From NCBI GenBank assembly GCA_963793825.1, contig CAWCBE010000007.1, positions 1,291,238-1,355,237 of the forward strand: a stretch of 64,000 nucleotides of DNA. The letters run 5' to 3'. Below are positions 1 to 8,501 of this stretch, piece after piece; the first letter of the stretch is position 1, and each line of letters opens with the position of its first letter. The notes under the pieces were generated by a model, which ran no database searches, was not told the origin of the DNA, and saw only the letters and a list, made by a program, of their open reading frames with translations. Made by a program: the position numbers and the translations under genes. Source of the DNA: RYN-230 sp963793825 (GTDB lineage Bacteria; Actinomycetota; Actinomycetes; Streptosporangiales; Streptosporangiaceae).

Positions 1-1347
1 GTAGCCGGGATTGTCCCCGGCGAGGAAGGCGAACCAGGGCTCCTCGTGCCCGGCTTCCTCCTTGCTGCGGAACGCCCGCACGGTACTCCAGTCGTAGCCG
101 CTGGCCGTGCGCAACCGCTCGAGACGTTCCCGGTCGGCGGGCGACGCGGAGTGGTGCCACAGCGCGGTGGGCACCGCCATCAGGATCGGGTTGTAGTCGA
201 ACCAGCCACTGTCCCGGTACCGGAAGGGCACGTGCAGGGTGGGAGTGTGCACGTCCTCGCCCAGCTGCACGGTCCACTTGGACTGGAGGCTGGAGTCCGC
301 CTCGGTGAAGGCCATGACCTTGCCCTGGGCGATGATCTCGTCGAGTGCCGGGCGCACCAGGTCGAGAAAGGAGTCGTCGCCGGTAGCGGCGGCAGCGGAA
401 AGGGCGGCGACCACGGCTGCGTGCCCGACGCTGTACCACCCGTGCGGCCAGGACCAGCCGTAGTGCCCGCCATACCAGCGGCCTTCCAGCAGTCCGCCCA
501 CGGTGCCGTCCGGGGCGACATTGTCGGGGATGACGCCTCCGTTTGCGGCGGCCCGCTCCCGCCACGCGCCGACGTACTCGGCGATCCAGTCCCGGTAGCG
601 CTGGTCACCGGAAAGCATCAGGGCATTGAGAACCAGCCCGGACGCGGCCAGGTTGACCGCGGTGTCCCCCACGCCCATCCTGCGGCGCATCTCCTCCCCC
701 AGCCGCGGGTCGTGGCCGGGCTCCGGGGCACCGGCCTGGGGCGGCAGTATCCAGTCCAGCGGGAAGCCGTACATCGCCGCTTCCTGTGCCAGCCAGGGAT
801 AGGCCGCGCCGTCGAAGAGCCCTTCCCGCCGCGGGTCGCTGCCGTTGTGCGGGCGCCGGATGATGCGCCGCAGCGGGTCGTAGTTGCCGTGGCCCGGATT
901 CACATAGAGGTCCGCGAAACGCAGCGCCCGCGGGGTCCACCGCCCCGGGTCCGCCATGCACAGGAAGTAGAACAGCAGTAGGCTCTCGCCCTGGTGGAAC
1001 CAGTCGTAGCCGCGCTCGTACTCGCCGGCGAGCATGCCCAGCTCAGTGAGCTGGCTGGTGACCCCCTCCCAGTGCCGTTCGGATGCGGCGAGCAGGTCAT
1101 CGGCCCCGCCGAGCAGGTAGAGCTGGGGCCAGTTGAAGAAGACCTCGTAGAAGTCGTCCACCCCGTCACGCGAGGTGAGCTGGCCCCGGTAGACCAGCCG
1201 TCCGTCCGGCCCGGTGAAATCCCCGGCGAACCGCCGCCAGGCGTAGTCCAGCAGGTCGAACAGCTCGCGCTGCGCTATCGCCCAGCCCGGCGGCTCCAGC
1301 AGCGGCACCGAGGCCCTGACAACAGTCTGCATCCGGATGTACTCCAT
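1..1347 (-). CDS. Uncharacterised large protein, glycosidase-like, C-terminus beyond window
   Basis: The frame is open for 449 codons from an ATG at 1347 (MEYIRMQTVVRASVPLLEPP) to the window edge with no stop, so the C-terminus is missing. ATG 1332 is a second in-frame start. The protein is rich in Trp, Tyr, His and acidic residues, with segments such as YDWFHQGESLLLFYFL, GRWYGGHYGWSWPHGWYS and DSGWFDYNPILM. Alternating helical and aromatic segments recall an (alpha/alpha)6-barrel carbohydrate-active enzyme, but I recognise no family motif or catalytic residue. It lies directly after two sugar permeases on the same strand with a 76-nt gap, so a role in processing the imported oligosaccharide is inferred from context only. 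There is no signal peptide, so it should be cytoplasmic. Confidence 0.8.
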   Translation of the reverse strand, partial: MEYIRMQTVVRASVPLLEPPGWAIAQRELFDLLDYAWRRFAGDFTGPDGRLVYRGQLTSRDGVDDFYEVFFNWPQLYLLGGADDLLAASERHWEGVTSQLTELGMLAGEYERGYDWFHQGESLLLFYFLCMADPGRWTPRALRFADLYVNPGHGNYDPLRRIIRRPHNGSDPRREGLFDGAAYPWLAQEAAMYGFPLDWILPPQAGAPEPGHDPRLGEEMRRRMGVGDTAVNLAASGLVLNALMLSGDQRYRDWIAEYVGAWRERAAANGGVIPDNVAPDGTVGGLLEGRWYGGHYGWSWPHGWYSVGHAAVVAALSAAAATGDDSFLDLVRPALDEIIAQGKVMAFTEADSSLQSKWTVQLGEDVHTPTLHVPFRYRDSGWFDYNPILMAVPTALWHHSASPADRERLERLRTASGYDWSTVRAFRSKEEAGHEEPWFAFLAGDNPGY

Positions 1348-1423
1348 TCCAGGCCGGGCCGCACCCGCGCTCTGCGGGAGAGCTTCGTGCCGCGCCGGCC
1401 GTCGTGTGGCAGGCAGGGGTGGG

Positions 1424-2380
1424 TCAGCCCTTGGTCGCGCCGGCCAGCAATCCGGCGACCAGGAAACGCTGGGAGAAGAGGAAGACGACGAGCACGGGGA
1501 TGATCGCCAGCAGGGTGGCCAGCGCGAGTTCGGGGCGCTGGACTGCGAGAGAGCCGACGGTCGGGTTGAACTGGGGCACGTTGTCCAGCAGCGTGCCCAG
1601 GCCCACCTGGACCGGGAACTGGCTGCTCTGGGGCAGCATGACGTACGGGAGGAAGTAGTTGGTCCAGTTGGCCACGAAGCTGAAGAACCCGACCAGCGCG
1701 ACGATCGGCGCCGCCAGGGGCAGCGCGACGCGCGTGAACGCACCGAACTCCGAGCAGCCGTCAAGCCTCGCGGCGTCCAGCAGCTCCCTGGGCAGTGCGG
1801 TGCTGAAGTAGATGTAGGTCAGGTACACCCCGAAGGGGTAGAACGCGTACGGCAGGATGATCGACCACATCGAGCCGATCAGGTGGAACGCGTTGATCTC
1901 CAGGAACAGCGGCACCACCAGCGTCGTGTTCGGCATGAGCATGACGACGAGGGTGGCCACCAGCAGCGCGCGCCGGCCGCGGAACTCGGTCATCGCGAGC
2001 GCGTAGCCGGCCGGGATGGCCACGCACAGGGTGATGATGAGGGCGCCGAACGAGTAGACCGCGGAATTGCGCAGCCACAAGAAGATCGCGTCGCTCTGGT
2101 ACGCCGTCAGCCTGTCCCAGTTGACCCGCAGCGCGTGCCAGGACCCGAAGGCCAGCGGGTTGCTTTGCACGAGCTGCCCGTCGGTCTTGGTGGCCGCCAG
2201 CACCAGCCAGAGCACCGGGACCACGAAGAAGAGCAGGAACAGCGTGAGCACCACGACGGCCAGCGGGTTCGGCAGCGCGCGGCGGCCCGCGCGGCGGGGC
2301 CGCTCCCGCCGGCGCGGCCGTGCTGCCCGGGCGGTGCCGGAGAAGACGGGCAGCGCCGACCGCCTGGTGTCAGTCGGCAT
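1424..2380 (-). CDS. Carbohydrate ABC transporter permease (MalG/CUT1 type)
   Basis: Inner-membrane permease of a CUT1 sugar importer, 318 aa. About 45 basic residues (RRRERPRRAGRRALPNP) precede the first membrane helix, and about six hydrophobic segments follow. The EAA loop that contacts the ATPase is visible near residue 210 (LDAARLDGCSEFGAFTRVALP). The C-terminus ends in the usual short FLVAGLLAGATKG tail. The ATG start at 2380 overlaps the end of the upstream permease gene by 11 nt, so the two are translationally coupled. The partner permease, the binding protein and the uncharacterised downstream protein form one operon. No ATPase gene is present, as is common for actinomycete CUT1 systems that share one MsiK-type ATPase. 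The substrate is unknown. Confidence 0.95.
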   Translation of the reverse strand: MPTDTRRSALPVFSGTARAARPRRRERPRRAGRRALPNPLAVVVLTLFLLFFVVPVLWLVLAATKTDGQLVQSNPLAFGSWHALRVNWDRLTAYQSDAIFLWLRNSAVYSFGALIITLCVAIPAGYALAMTEFRGRRALLVATLVVMLMPNTTLVVPLFLEINAFHLIGSMWSIILPYAFYPFGVYLTYIYFSTALPRELLDAARLDGCSEFGAFTRVALPLAAPIVALVGFFSFVANWTNYFLPYVMLPQSSQFPVQVGLGTLLDNVPQFNPTVGSLAVQRPELALATLLAIIPVLVVFLFSQRFLVAGLLAGATKG

Positions 2381-3281
2381 CGAAGAACCCCGATCTGGCG
2401 ACGAACACCGCCGCGACGATCAGCCCGACCAGCATCAGCTCGACGGAGATGGCGGCGGCGCCGTTGACGTTGTTGTTCTGGAAGGCGAAATCGTAGGAAA
2501 GCTGGTTGAGCGAGTAATCGCGGCCGGCCACCCCGTTGCTGGCCTGCGACAGCAGCTGCGGCTCGACGAACAGCTGGGTGCCGCCGGCGAAGGCGAGGAT
2601 CACCATGTACACGATCCACTTGCGGAGCAGCGGGATCTCGATCTGCCGCGCGGTACGCCACGGCCCGGCCCCGTCGATCCGGGCTGCCTCCAGGATGTCG
2701 GAGGAGATGTTGTTGAGCGCCCCGTACATCACCACGATCCAGCCACCCGCGCCGGTCCAGAACGCGATGCAGGTGAACAGGACGGCCAGGTGCCCGGGGG
2801 CGATGACCTGGCCGAAGGTGTCGTAGCCGAGGGCCCGCAGCAGGAAGCCGATGGGGCTGACCGTCGGGTCGAGCAGGAACAGCCAGACCATCACGCTCGC
2901 CGCCCCGGCCAGCGCGCCGGGGATGTAATACAGGAAGCGCAGCGACCTGCTGACCCCGCGCACGGCCAGGCGGTGCAGCAGCAACGCGAGCCCGACCACG
3001 AAGACCACCAGCGCGGCCAGCCAGAAGGCCAGGTAGAGCGCCACGTGCTCGACGGCGGGAACGAACCGGAAGTCGGCCGCGGCCGAGGTGAAGTTGGACA
3101 GGCCGGTGAACCTGTTGCCCGCGTTGGTGAAGGCGAAGTAGATCGCGTAGACGGTCGGCACGACACCGAAGGCGATCAGCAGCACCACGTAAGCGGCGAC
3201 GAAGCCGTGGCCGGCCCGGGGCGCCAACCGCTTGCTGAACGGCGCCCCGGTCCGGCCGGTCCTGGTGGACGGTGAGCTCAC
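2370..3281 (-). CDS. Sugar ABC transporter permease (MalF/CUT1 type)
   Basis: First permease subunit of the CUT1 importer, 303 aa, GTG start. A cytoplasmic N-terminus of about 25 residues is followed by a first helix (FVAAYVVLLIAFGVVPTVYA) and five further membrane segments. The EAA loop lies near residue 200 (LEAARIDGAGPWRTARQIEIP). The GTG start overlaps the TGA of the binding-protein gene as GTGA, and the 3' end overlaps the next permease by 11 nt. This strict coupling supports a single transcript. Together with the second permease it would form the heterodimeric pore. The substrate cannot be read from the sequence. Confidence 0.95.
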   Translation of the reverse strand: MSSPSTRTGRTGAPFSKRLAPRAGHGFVAAYVVLLIAFGVVPTVYAIYFAFTNAGNRFTGLSNFTSAAADFRFVPAVEHVALYLAFWLAALVVFVVGLALLLHRLAVRGVSRSLRFLYYIPGALAGAASVMVWLFLLDPTVSPIGFLLRALGYDTFGQVIAPGHLAVLFTCIAFWTGAGGWIVVMYGALNNISSDILEAARIDGAGPWRTARQIEIPLLRKWIVYMVILAFAGGTQLFVEPQLLSQASNGVAGRDYSLNQLSYDFAFQNNNVNGAAAISVELMLVGLIVAAVFVARSGFFDAD

Positions 3282-4651
3282 TGCTTGACCTGGTACCCGT
3301 CAGAGGTCGCGTAGTTCACGATCGCCTTCTGCCAGGCGGGGAGCATCGAGACGATGGTCTTGCCCGCGTTCAGGCCCGGGGTGACGGTGGCGGCCCAGAT
3401 CGCCTCCTGGCTGAACTGCCCGTAGCCCCAGCCGGGCCACACTTGGTTCGCCGCGGCCTGCAGCGGCGCGGCGATGTCACCGGCGTAGTACCCGGAGGAG
3501 GCCTGGTTCGCCAGCCACGTCTTGGCGGCAGCCGCGTAGGCCGGATAGCCCGGCGCCAGCTTGCCCTGATAGTCGTTCGAGGTGGTCACCCAGGTCAGGA
3601 AAGCCGTGGCGGCCTTGAGGTTCTTACTGTGCGCGGACAGCAGCCAGGTGCCGCCGCCGACGTTGCCGACCGAGGGGGCCGAATCGCCGGACCACTGGGG
3701 CATCGGCGCGACCGCGACCTGGCCCTTGGGGGTCTTGAACGTGCCCTGGAACAGCGCGCCGCCGTACCATGCCGGGCCGGGCAGCATCAGGATCTTGCCC
3801 GCGTCGTTCTTGTCGAAGTCGGAGCTGAACACGCTGCTGGTGGACATGGACTTGTCCTTGATCAAGGTGTCCAGCAGCGAGGCCATCCGGGTGCACTCCG
3901 CGCTGGTGGCGTTGACGGTAACGCTCTTCGGGCCGGTGATCTGGTTGGCGCCGCACTTGCTCGCCCACATGAAGATCTCGGGGGTGAAGGTGTCACCCGC
4001 GGAGCCGACCAGGTAGCCGGGATGCTGGGCGGCGACTTTCTGGCCCAGCGCCTGGTACTGCTCCCAGGTGGCAGGGACCTGGTAGCCCCACTTCTTCATC
4101 AGGGCCGAGTTGTACCAGAGCACCGTCTGGGACAGGTCGTTGCGCAGGCAGTAGAGCGTGCCGTTGACCAGGCACGGGTTGTTGGCCCCGGTCGCCCAGC
4201 CGGCCAGGGTTGACTGGGGGATCAGGCCTTTGTTCAGCGGCGCGGGGAAGCCGGCGGGCACGGCCCAGGTGACCTCGTTGTTCTCCGCGCTGAAGACCAC
4301 ATCCGGCCAGCCGCTGCCGGTCCGGTCGAACAGGCCCACCTTGGTCTGCAGGTAATTGGAGCCGTTGGCGTCCCCGTCGTAGGTGACGATGGTCATCTTC
4401 ACCGAGGGATGTTCCTTGTGGTAGAGCTGCGCGGCGGCCAGGCGCGTCGAGTTGACCCACACCGTCAGCGTGCCGCCGGTCTGCGGCGCCTCCGTGAAAC
4501 CTTTCTGCGGGGTCGCGCTCCCGGTACTGCTGCCGCCACCACAAGCCGTGAGGGCCGCCAGGGCGAGCGCCCCGCCAGCGGCCAGCAACCCGGTGCGTCT
4601 GCGGCCCTGGCCTGATCTCTTCGCGCTCACGGCGCGGACTTTCGCTGTCAT
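3278..4651 (-). CDS. Extracellular sugar-binding lipoprotein (ABC importer)
   Basis: Solute-binding protein of the CUT1 importer. It starts with a twin-basic, hydrophobic signal peptide (GRRRTGLLAAGGALALAAL) and the lipobox LTAC followed by GGGSS, so it should be lipid-anchored outside the membrane. The mature part has the family-1 binding-protein pattern: VWVNSTRLAAAQLYHKEHP near the start, YNSALMKKWGYQVPATWEQY mid-protein, and SAHSKNLKAATAFLTWV in the second lobe. ATG 4651 is preferred because GGAG lies about 5 nt upstream; a GTG at 4663 in frame would add four residues. It is the first gene of the operon and is divergent from the GntR-family regulator, which is the likely controller. Confidence 0.93.
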   Translation of the reverse strand: MTAKVRAVSAKRSGQGRRRTGLLAAGGALALAALTACGGGSSTGSATPQKGFTEAPQTGGTLTVWVNSTRLAAAQLYHKEHPSVKMTIVTYDGDANGSNYLQTKVGLFDRTGSGWPDVVFSAENNEVTWAVPAGFPAPLNKGLIPQSTLAGWATGANNPCLVNGTLYCLRNDLSQTVLWYNSALMKKWGYQVPATWEQYQALGQKVAAQHPGYLVGSAGDTFTPEIFMWASKCGANQITGPKSVTVNATSAECTRMASLLDTLIKDKSMSTSSVFSSDFDKNDAGKILMLPGPAWYGGALFQGTFKTPKGQVAVAPMPQWSGDSAPSVGNVGGGTWLLSAHSKNLKAATAFLTWVTTSNDYQGKLAPGYPAYAAAAKTWLANQASSGYYAGDIAAPLQAAANQVWPGWGYGQFSQEAIWAATVTPGLNAGKTIVSMLPAWQKAIVNYATSDGYQVKQ

Positions 4652-5155
4652 GAACGACTCCACTGCGTTGTGGCGCCCGCCGGCCGGAGGCCCGGGCGGC
4701 AGAACATCCAGGATGGGTCGGGCTTATCTGGGCGCCGGCAGCCGGGCCCGGGGGAGGTCAGCGACGGCCGTAGGCCTCTGGACGCCGCAGACCAGGCGGT
4801 TTGCTTTGGTCCCTTATGAGAACGGCCGGAGCAGGCCCGAGTCAAGAGGATGAGCCTTCCTATTTCCGATTTTTGTGAGAAAGAGTCATACACGTTGTCG
4901 TCCCGTGTTGCCGGCCAGCCCCGCGTGCGCGGCGAGTCCGGTTCCGCGCGGCCTATGCAGTGCGCGCATGGACTCTGGGACAACGCGGGCCTCCGGCCCC
5001 GGTCACCACCCTTGGGTCCGGGGTCGGTGGCCCGGACAACGATTCGGATGGAATGAGTAAGATTCATCTTGGTACTGCGACCATAGAGAGATAAGCTCTC
5101 CCGGAACGGGAAAGTAGGCCCCTGCCGGGGTGACCCGCGATCAAGGAGGCCGCCG
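4652..5155. promoter_or_regulatory. Divergent intergenic region between sugar operon and GntR gene
   Basis: About 500 bases with no convincing gene; short frames on either strand lack ribosome sites and family patterns. It must hold the promoters of both the minus-strand sugar operon and the plus-strand regulator. Locally AT-richer patches occur near 4855-4895 and 5040-5100, the likely promoter zones. A TGGT-N6-ACCA half-site pair and a small GAGAG-ATAAG-CTCTC inverted repeat (5086-5100) lie in the second patch. I could not identify clear -35 and -10 boxes. Confidence 0.6.
5070..5083. promoter_or_regulatory. Candidate GntR/FCD operator TGGT-N6-ACCA
   Basis: TGGT at 5070-5073 and ACCA at 5080-5083 form an inverted pair about 70 nt upstream of the GntR start. 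FadR-type regulators often bind TGGT/ACCA dyads, usually with shorter spacers. The assignment is inferred from position and symmetry only. Confidence 0.3.
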
Positions 5156-5935
5156 GTGGACGGCACGCCCTCGCTGGAGGCAACGGGCATGCCGGCCCAG
5201 CAGCAGGACGCCGCGCCGCCCGCCGGCTCGTACCGGCCCGGCTACGAACTGGTGGCCGAGCAGCTCTTGCAGCTCATCACCGAGCTGCGGCTGCAGCCCG
5301 GGGACCGCATGCCGACCGAGAACGAGCTAGCCACACGGCTGGGCACCAGCCGGACCGTGGTGCGCGAGGCTATCAAGATCCTTTCCGCGATCGGGCGCGT
5401 GCGCGCCCAGAAGGGCCGCGGCCTCTACGTCGCCAACGACGATGGCATGCTCGGTTCCTCGCGCTGGAGCGGCTTTTTCCTGCCGACCGACCTCGACCAC
5501 GTCTACATGCTCTTCGAGTTCCGCCGGGTCCAGGAAGCCGCGGCCAGCAGGCTGGCCGCAACCCGGGCAACCCCTGCCGAGCTACGGGCCATCGAAGCCG
5601 CCGCCGAGTTGTGCCGGGAGGGCCATGTGACCGGGCAGGCCGCGCTGTTCGACAGCGGCGACGACGACTTCCATCTTGGTATCGCCGCCGCCTCGCACAA
5701 TCCGTTCCTGGTCACGGCGGTACGTGAGGCACGCCGCCTGCAACGCCAGTCCAGCACGATCGGGCTGCACGGCACAGTCGGTGGCCATGCGGAGGAGGCG
5801 ATCGCGGAACACGCCGCGATTCACCGCGCGATCCGGGACGGCGACCCGGAGGCCGCGGCCCAGGCGGCCGCCATTCACCTGGACAAGACCCTCCAGGACT
5901 ACCGTCGCGAGATCCAGCGCCGCGTCTTCGGCTGA
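5156..5935 (+). CDS. GntR/FadR-family (FCD) transcriptional regulator
   Basis: Ligand-responsive repressor, 259 aa, with an N-terminal winged helix-turn-helix (about residues 25-95: YELVAEQLLQLI, LQPGDRMPTENELATRLGTS, RTVVREAIKILSAIG) and a C-terminal all-helical FCD domain. The FCD metal-site pattern is present: DDDFHLGIA, then EEAIAEHAAIHRAI, then AAAIHLDKT. Such sites usually hold a divalent metal and a carboxylate or sugar acid. The GTG at 5156 has an AAGGAGG seven nt upstream (5143-5149), which fixes the start. It is divergent from the sugar ABC operon and upstream of an aldo/keto reductase, so it probably controls this catabolic cluster and itself. Confidence 0.93.
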   Translation: MDGTPSLEATGMPAQQQDAAPPAGSYRPGYELVAEQLLQLITELRLQPGDRMPTENELATRLGTSRTVVREAIKILSAIGRVRAQKGRGLYVANDDGMLGSSRWSGFFLPTDLDHVYMLFEFRRVQEAAASRLAATRATPAELRAIEAAAELCREGHVTGQAALFDSGDDDFHLGIAAASHNPFLVTAVREARRLQRQSSTIGLHGTVGGHAEEAIAEHAAIHRAIRDGDPEAAAQAAAIHLDKTLQDYRREIQRRVFG

Positions 5936-6011
5936 CTCCGGCGATCGGACCTGCCCTCCCGCTGACGCGGCGTGCTCGCCGCACCAGGTGAGCGCCTGCA
6001 GCCGCCCGCTA

Positions 6012-6965
6012 TCACCCATCCAGCTCCGTCCACGCCTCATCAGGCACCACGGTAGCGAAGCGGGCGAGGGTGGAGTCCACCTGCTCGCCGGTGCGCATCC
6101 CGCTCACCACCGACACCACCGCCGGATGGCGCAGCGGGAACTGGACCGCCGCGGCCGGCAGTTCCACCCCGTGCCGGGCGCAGATCGCGGCCAGGGCGCG
6201 GGCCCGGGCGATCAGTTCCGGCGCCGCCGGGGCATAGTTAAAGTGCGCGTCGTCCGGCGGCTCGACGCGGGCCAGCAGCCCGGAGTTGAACGGCGCGGCG
6301 GCGACCACGGCCACGCCGCGGGCGGCGCACTCGTCCAGCAGCGGCTCCCCGGACCGGTCCAGCAGGGTCCACCGGCCGGCCAGCATGACCACGTCCAGGT
6401 CGGTCTCCCGGACCATCCGCAGCGGCGCCTGCCACTGGTTCATGCCCACGCCGACCGCGCCGATCAGGCCCTCGTCCCGCATCCGGATCAGCTCCGGGAT
6501 CGCCCCCGCGATGGCCTCGTCCACGTGCTCGTCGGGATCATGCACGTACACGATGTCGACCCGGCCGGTGCCGAGCCGCTCCAGGCTGGCCTCCAGGCTG
6601 CACCGTACCCCGGCCGGGGAGAAGTCGAACCGCCGGCGCAGCCGGTCCGGCACCGCGAAACCCCCAGCCGCCAGGTCTGACCCAGCCGGGTCAGGATTCG
6701 GCTCCAGCAGCCTCCCGGCCTTACTGGACAAAACGAAACGCTCGCCGGGCCGGTCCCGCAGCGCTGCGCCCAGCCGTTCCTCGGACAGCCCGAGGCCGTA
6801 GTGCGGCGCGGTGTCGAAGTAGCGGATACCGCCGGCCCAGGCCGCGCCTACCGCCGCCGCGGCGTCCTCCGCGGTGATCTCGTGGTAGAGGTTGCCGATC
6901 GAGGCGCCCCCAAAGCCCAGCTCAGTCACCCGGATCCCGGTGCCCGGGATGGGGCGCCCGAGCAT
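6012..6965 (-). CDS. Aldo/keto reductase (aldose dehydrogenase-like)
   Basis: NAD(P)-dependent oxidoreductase of the AKR superfamily, 317 aa, cytoplasmic. The tetrad is visible: Asp and Tyr in YFDTAPHYGLG, Lys in LSSKAGRLL and His in DIVYVHDPDEH. The N-terminus (ELGFGGASIGNLY) and the layout resemble the L-fucose/D-threo-aldose 1-dehydrogenase branch. The ATG at 6965 is chosen because AAGGAGG lies five nt upstream; the GTG immediately before it is too close. It converges on the GntR gene with a 76-nt gap. Given the nearby sugar importer, oxidation of the imported free sugar is a reasonable inference, but the substrate is unproven. Confidence 0.92.
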   Translation of the reverse strand: MLGRPIPGTGIRVTELGFGGASIGNLYHEITAEDAAAAVGAAWAGGIRYFDTAPHYGLGLSEERLGAALRDRPGERFVLSSKAGRLLEPNPDPAGSDLAAGGFAVPDRLRRRFDFSPAGVRCSLEASLERLGTGRVDIVYVHDPDEHVDEAIAGAIPELIRMRDEGLIGAVGVGMNQWQAPLRMVRETDLDVVMLAGRWTLLDRSGEPLLDECAARGVAVVAAAPFNSGLLARVEPPDDAHFNYAPAAPELIARARALAAICARHGVELPAAAVQFPLRHPAVVSVVSGMRTGEQVDSTLARFATVVPDEAWTELDG

Positions 6966-7074
6966 CACGACCTCCTTGCGCTAACGGCGGAACGGAAGCC
7001 CGGCCAGTCACGTCCTCGAGCACAGCGCAGTCCGGCCATCCCGCCGTCCACCGCCAACTCGATGGAAGACACGG

Positions 7075-7428
7075 TCAGGCGGGCTGCCACAGCTCGACCC
7101 GATTGCCCTCGGGACCGGTGACCCAGCCGAACCGGCCAACGCCCTCCATGTCCTGCGTCTCTGCAGCCACGTCCGCTCCCCTGGCGCGCAGTTGCGTGCG
7201 CATCGCATCCAGGTCGCGAACCCGGAAATTGAGCATGGCCTGCTGGGAGCGAGACCCAAAGTAGCCGGTCCCGGACTCGAACGCCGCGAACACCGTCAGC
7301 CCGGCTCCCTGACGCCACAGGCCGTTCTCATCGGCGTCCAAGCCCAGGCAATCGCGATACCACGCGCCCAGAGCCGCCGGGTCGGCGGCCCGCATGAAGT
7401 AGCCACCGATTCCAAGCACACGTTCCAT
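7075..7428 (-). CDS. VOC (glyoxalase/bleomycin-resistance fold) protein
   Basis: A 117-aa protein with the vicinal-oxygen-chelate pattern. An N-terminal strand (MERVLGIGGYFMRAADP) is followed by ALGAWYRDCLGL, then a second module (MLNFRVRDLDAMRTQLRARG) ending in GWVTGPEGNRVELWQP. The Glu in VELWQP is the usual C-terminal metal ligand. ATG 7428 gives the canonical N-terminus; the frame continues upstream but without VOC character. It lies about 110 nt upstream of the aldo/keto reductase on the same strand, so co-transcription is possible. The reaction is unknown. Confidence 0.9.
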   Translation of the reverse strand: MERVLGIGGYFMRAADPAALGAWYRDCLGLDADENGLWRQGAGLTVFAAFESGTGYFGSRSQQAMLNFRVRDLDAMRTQLRARGADVAAETQDMEGVGRFGWVTGPEGNRVELWQPA

Positions 7429-7886
7429 GCCGCTATCTTGCCAGGACGGCGATCCGGCGGGCGGGCACCACACCATCGCCCACTTCACACCCCGTCTCAA
7501 TCGCGGGGGAACTCGTAATTCCCGTACGCCGCGCCCGGTTCCTCACGTGGCGCAACGGCGCGCCGGTAAGCGCACAGAGCTGCGCCACGGCGCAACCCTG
7601 CGTCTGAGCGGCGCAGCGCACCAGCGGGCCAAGCGCCGGACTGACACCATCGGCACGACAGCCCGAACTCGCGCGCCAAGACCCACCTTCAGCCAACGCG
7701 CCGCCCCTGCCGGGCAGGCGGAGCTCCCGGGAGTGGACCGGATTACCAGGATGGCCAGCGCCACTGGACTACTTGCAAATGCGGCAACAGTCACGGGCAG
7801 AAAGGCCATTCAGGACAGCCGGGTAGTGACCAGGGAGCAAGAGTCACGGGAACGATGACGCGGCGATTTGCGCAGGTGACTGGCTA
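7429..7886. other. Intergenic region, no supported gene
   Basis: About 460 bases between the VOC gene and the insertion sequence. Short frames exist on both strands (for example 7433-7696 minus and 7427-7858 plus), but they have arginine/alanine-rich random composition, no ribosome site and no recognisable family. It may be old intergenic sequence or the remnant of a gene too decayed to read. Confidence 0.5.
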
Positions 7887-7910
7887 AAGATCTTCAATGG
7901 CGGGGGTTAC
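7887..7910 (+). repeat. Left terminal inverted repeat of IS630 element
   Basis: Begins AAGATCT after TA and ends GGGGGTTAC. It matches the reverse complement of 9027-9050 with three mismatches. Confidence 0.92.
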
Positions 7911-7955
7911 TGGCCTGGTGGTGACGGCTGGCCTGTCCTGAGGTATGCCGGATGC

Positions 7956-8501
7956 ATGAGGTATCCGGATGGTGGCGGGCTGGACGCGGCTGAGCGGGCC
8001 CGCCGGGAGATGGTGCGGCTGGCGGCCGCGGAGTTAATCGAGGCGGGGGCCAGCGACCGGGAGGTGGCCCGGCGCTTCAGGGTGTCGCGGATGTCGGTGA
8101 ACCGGTGGCGGCGGGCACTGGGCGCGGGGGGCCGGGCGGCGCTGGCGTCGCGGGGCGCGGGCGGGGCGAAGTGCAAGCTGAGCGCGGTCCAGCTGCGCGA
8201 ACTGCAGACGCTGCTGGACGCCGGGCCGGCGGCCTGGGGCTGGGATGAGGATCAGTGCTGGACGCTGGCCCGGATCGCTGAGGTGGTGCGCCGCCGGTTC
8301 GGCGTGGAGTACACGCTGGCGGGGATGGACCTGCTGCTGCACCGGATCGGCTGGAGCGTCCAGGTCCCGGCACGGCGGGCCGCCGAGCGCGACGAGGCGC
8401 GGATTGCGGCGTGGCGGGAGGAGACCTGGCCGGCGGTAAAAGGACGGCGGCGGACCTGGGCGCCTGGATCGTCTTCGAAGACGAATCTGGCCAGGGCTTA
8501 A
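7956..8501 (+). CDS. IS630 transposase, N-terminal frame (HTH)
   Basis: First reading frame of the transposase, 181 aa. Residues 10-60 form a homeodomain-like helix-turn-helix (EASDREVARRF-type, here GASDREVARRFRVSRMSVNRW), followed by a winged-helix segment (LTLARIAEV-like, here WTLARIAEVVRRRFGVEYT) and the LLHRIGWS stretch typical of IS630 and IS630-like DNA-binding domains. The last roughly 20 residues (GRRRTWAPG and beyond) are the product of not shifting frame. The ATG at 7956 lies 46 nt inside the left inverted repeat. A -1 slip on AAAA at 8438-8441 would fuse it to the DDE frame. Confidence 0.9.
   Translation: MRYPDGGGLDAAERARREMVRLAAAELIEAGASDREVARRFRVSRMSVNRWRRALGAGGRAALASRGAGGAKCKLSAVQLRELQTLLDAGPAAWGWDEDQCWTLARIAEVVRRRFGVEYTLAGMDLLLHRIGWSVQVPARRAAERDEARIAAWREETWPAVKGRRRTWAPGSSSKTNLARA

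Noticed and set aside
4664..5155. Riboswitch or small RNA upstream of the sugar operon
   Set aside because: No recognised aptamer core or stable structured element beyond a weak 5-bp dyad.
7433..7858. Small genes in the gap before the IS element
   Set aside because: Random Arg/Ala-rich composition, no ribosome sites and no homology.
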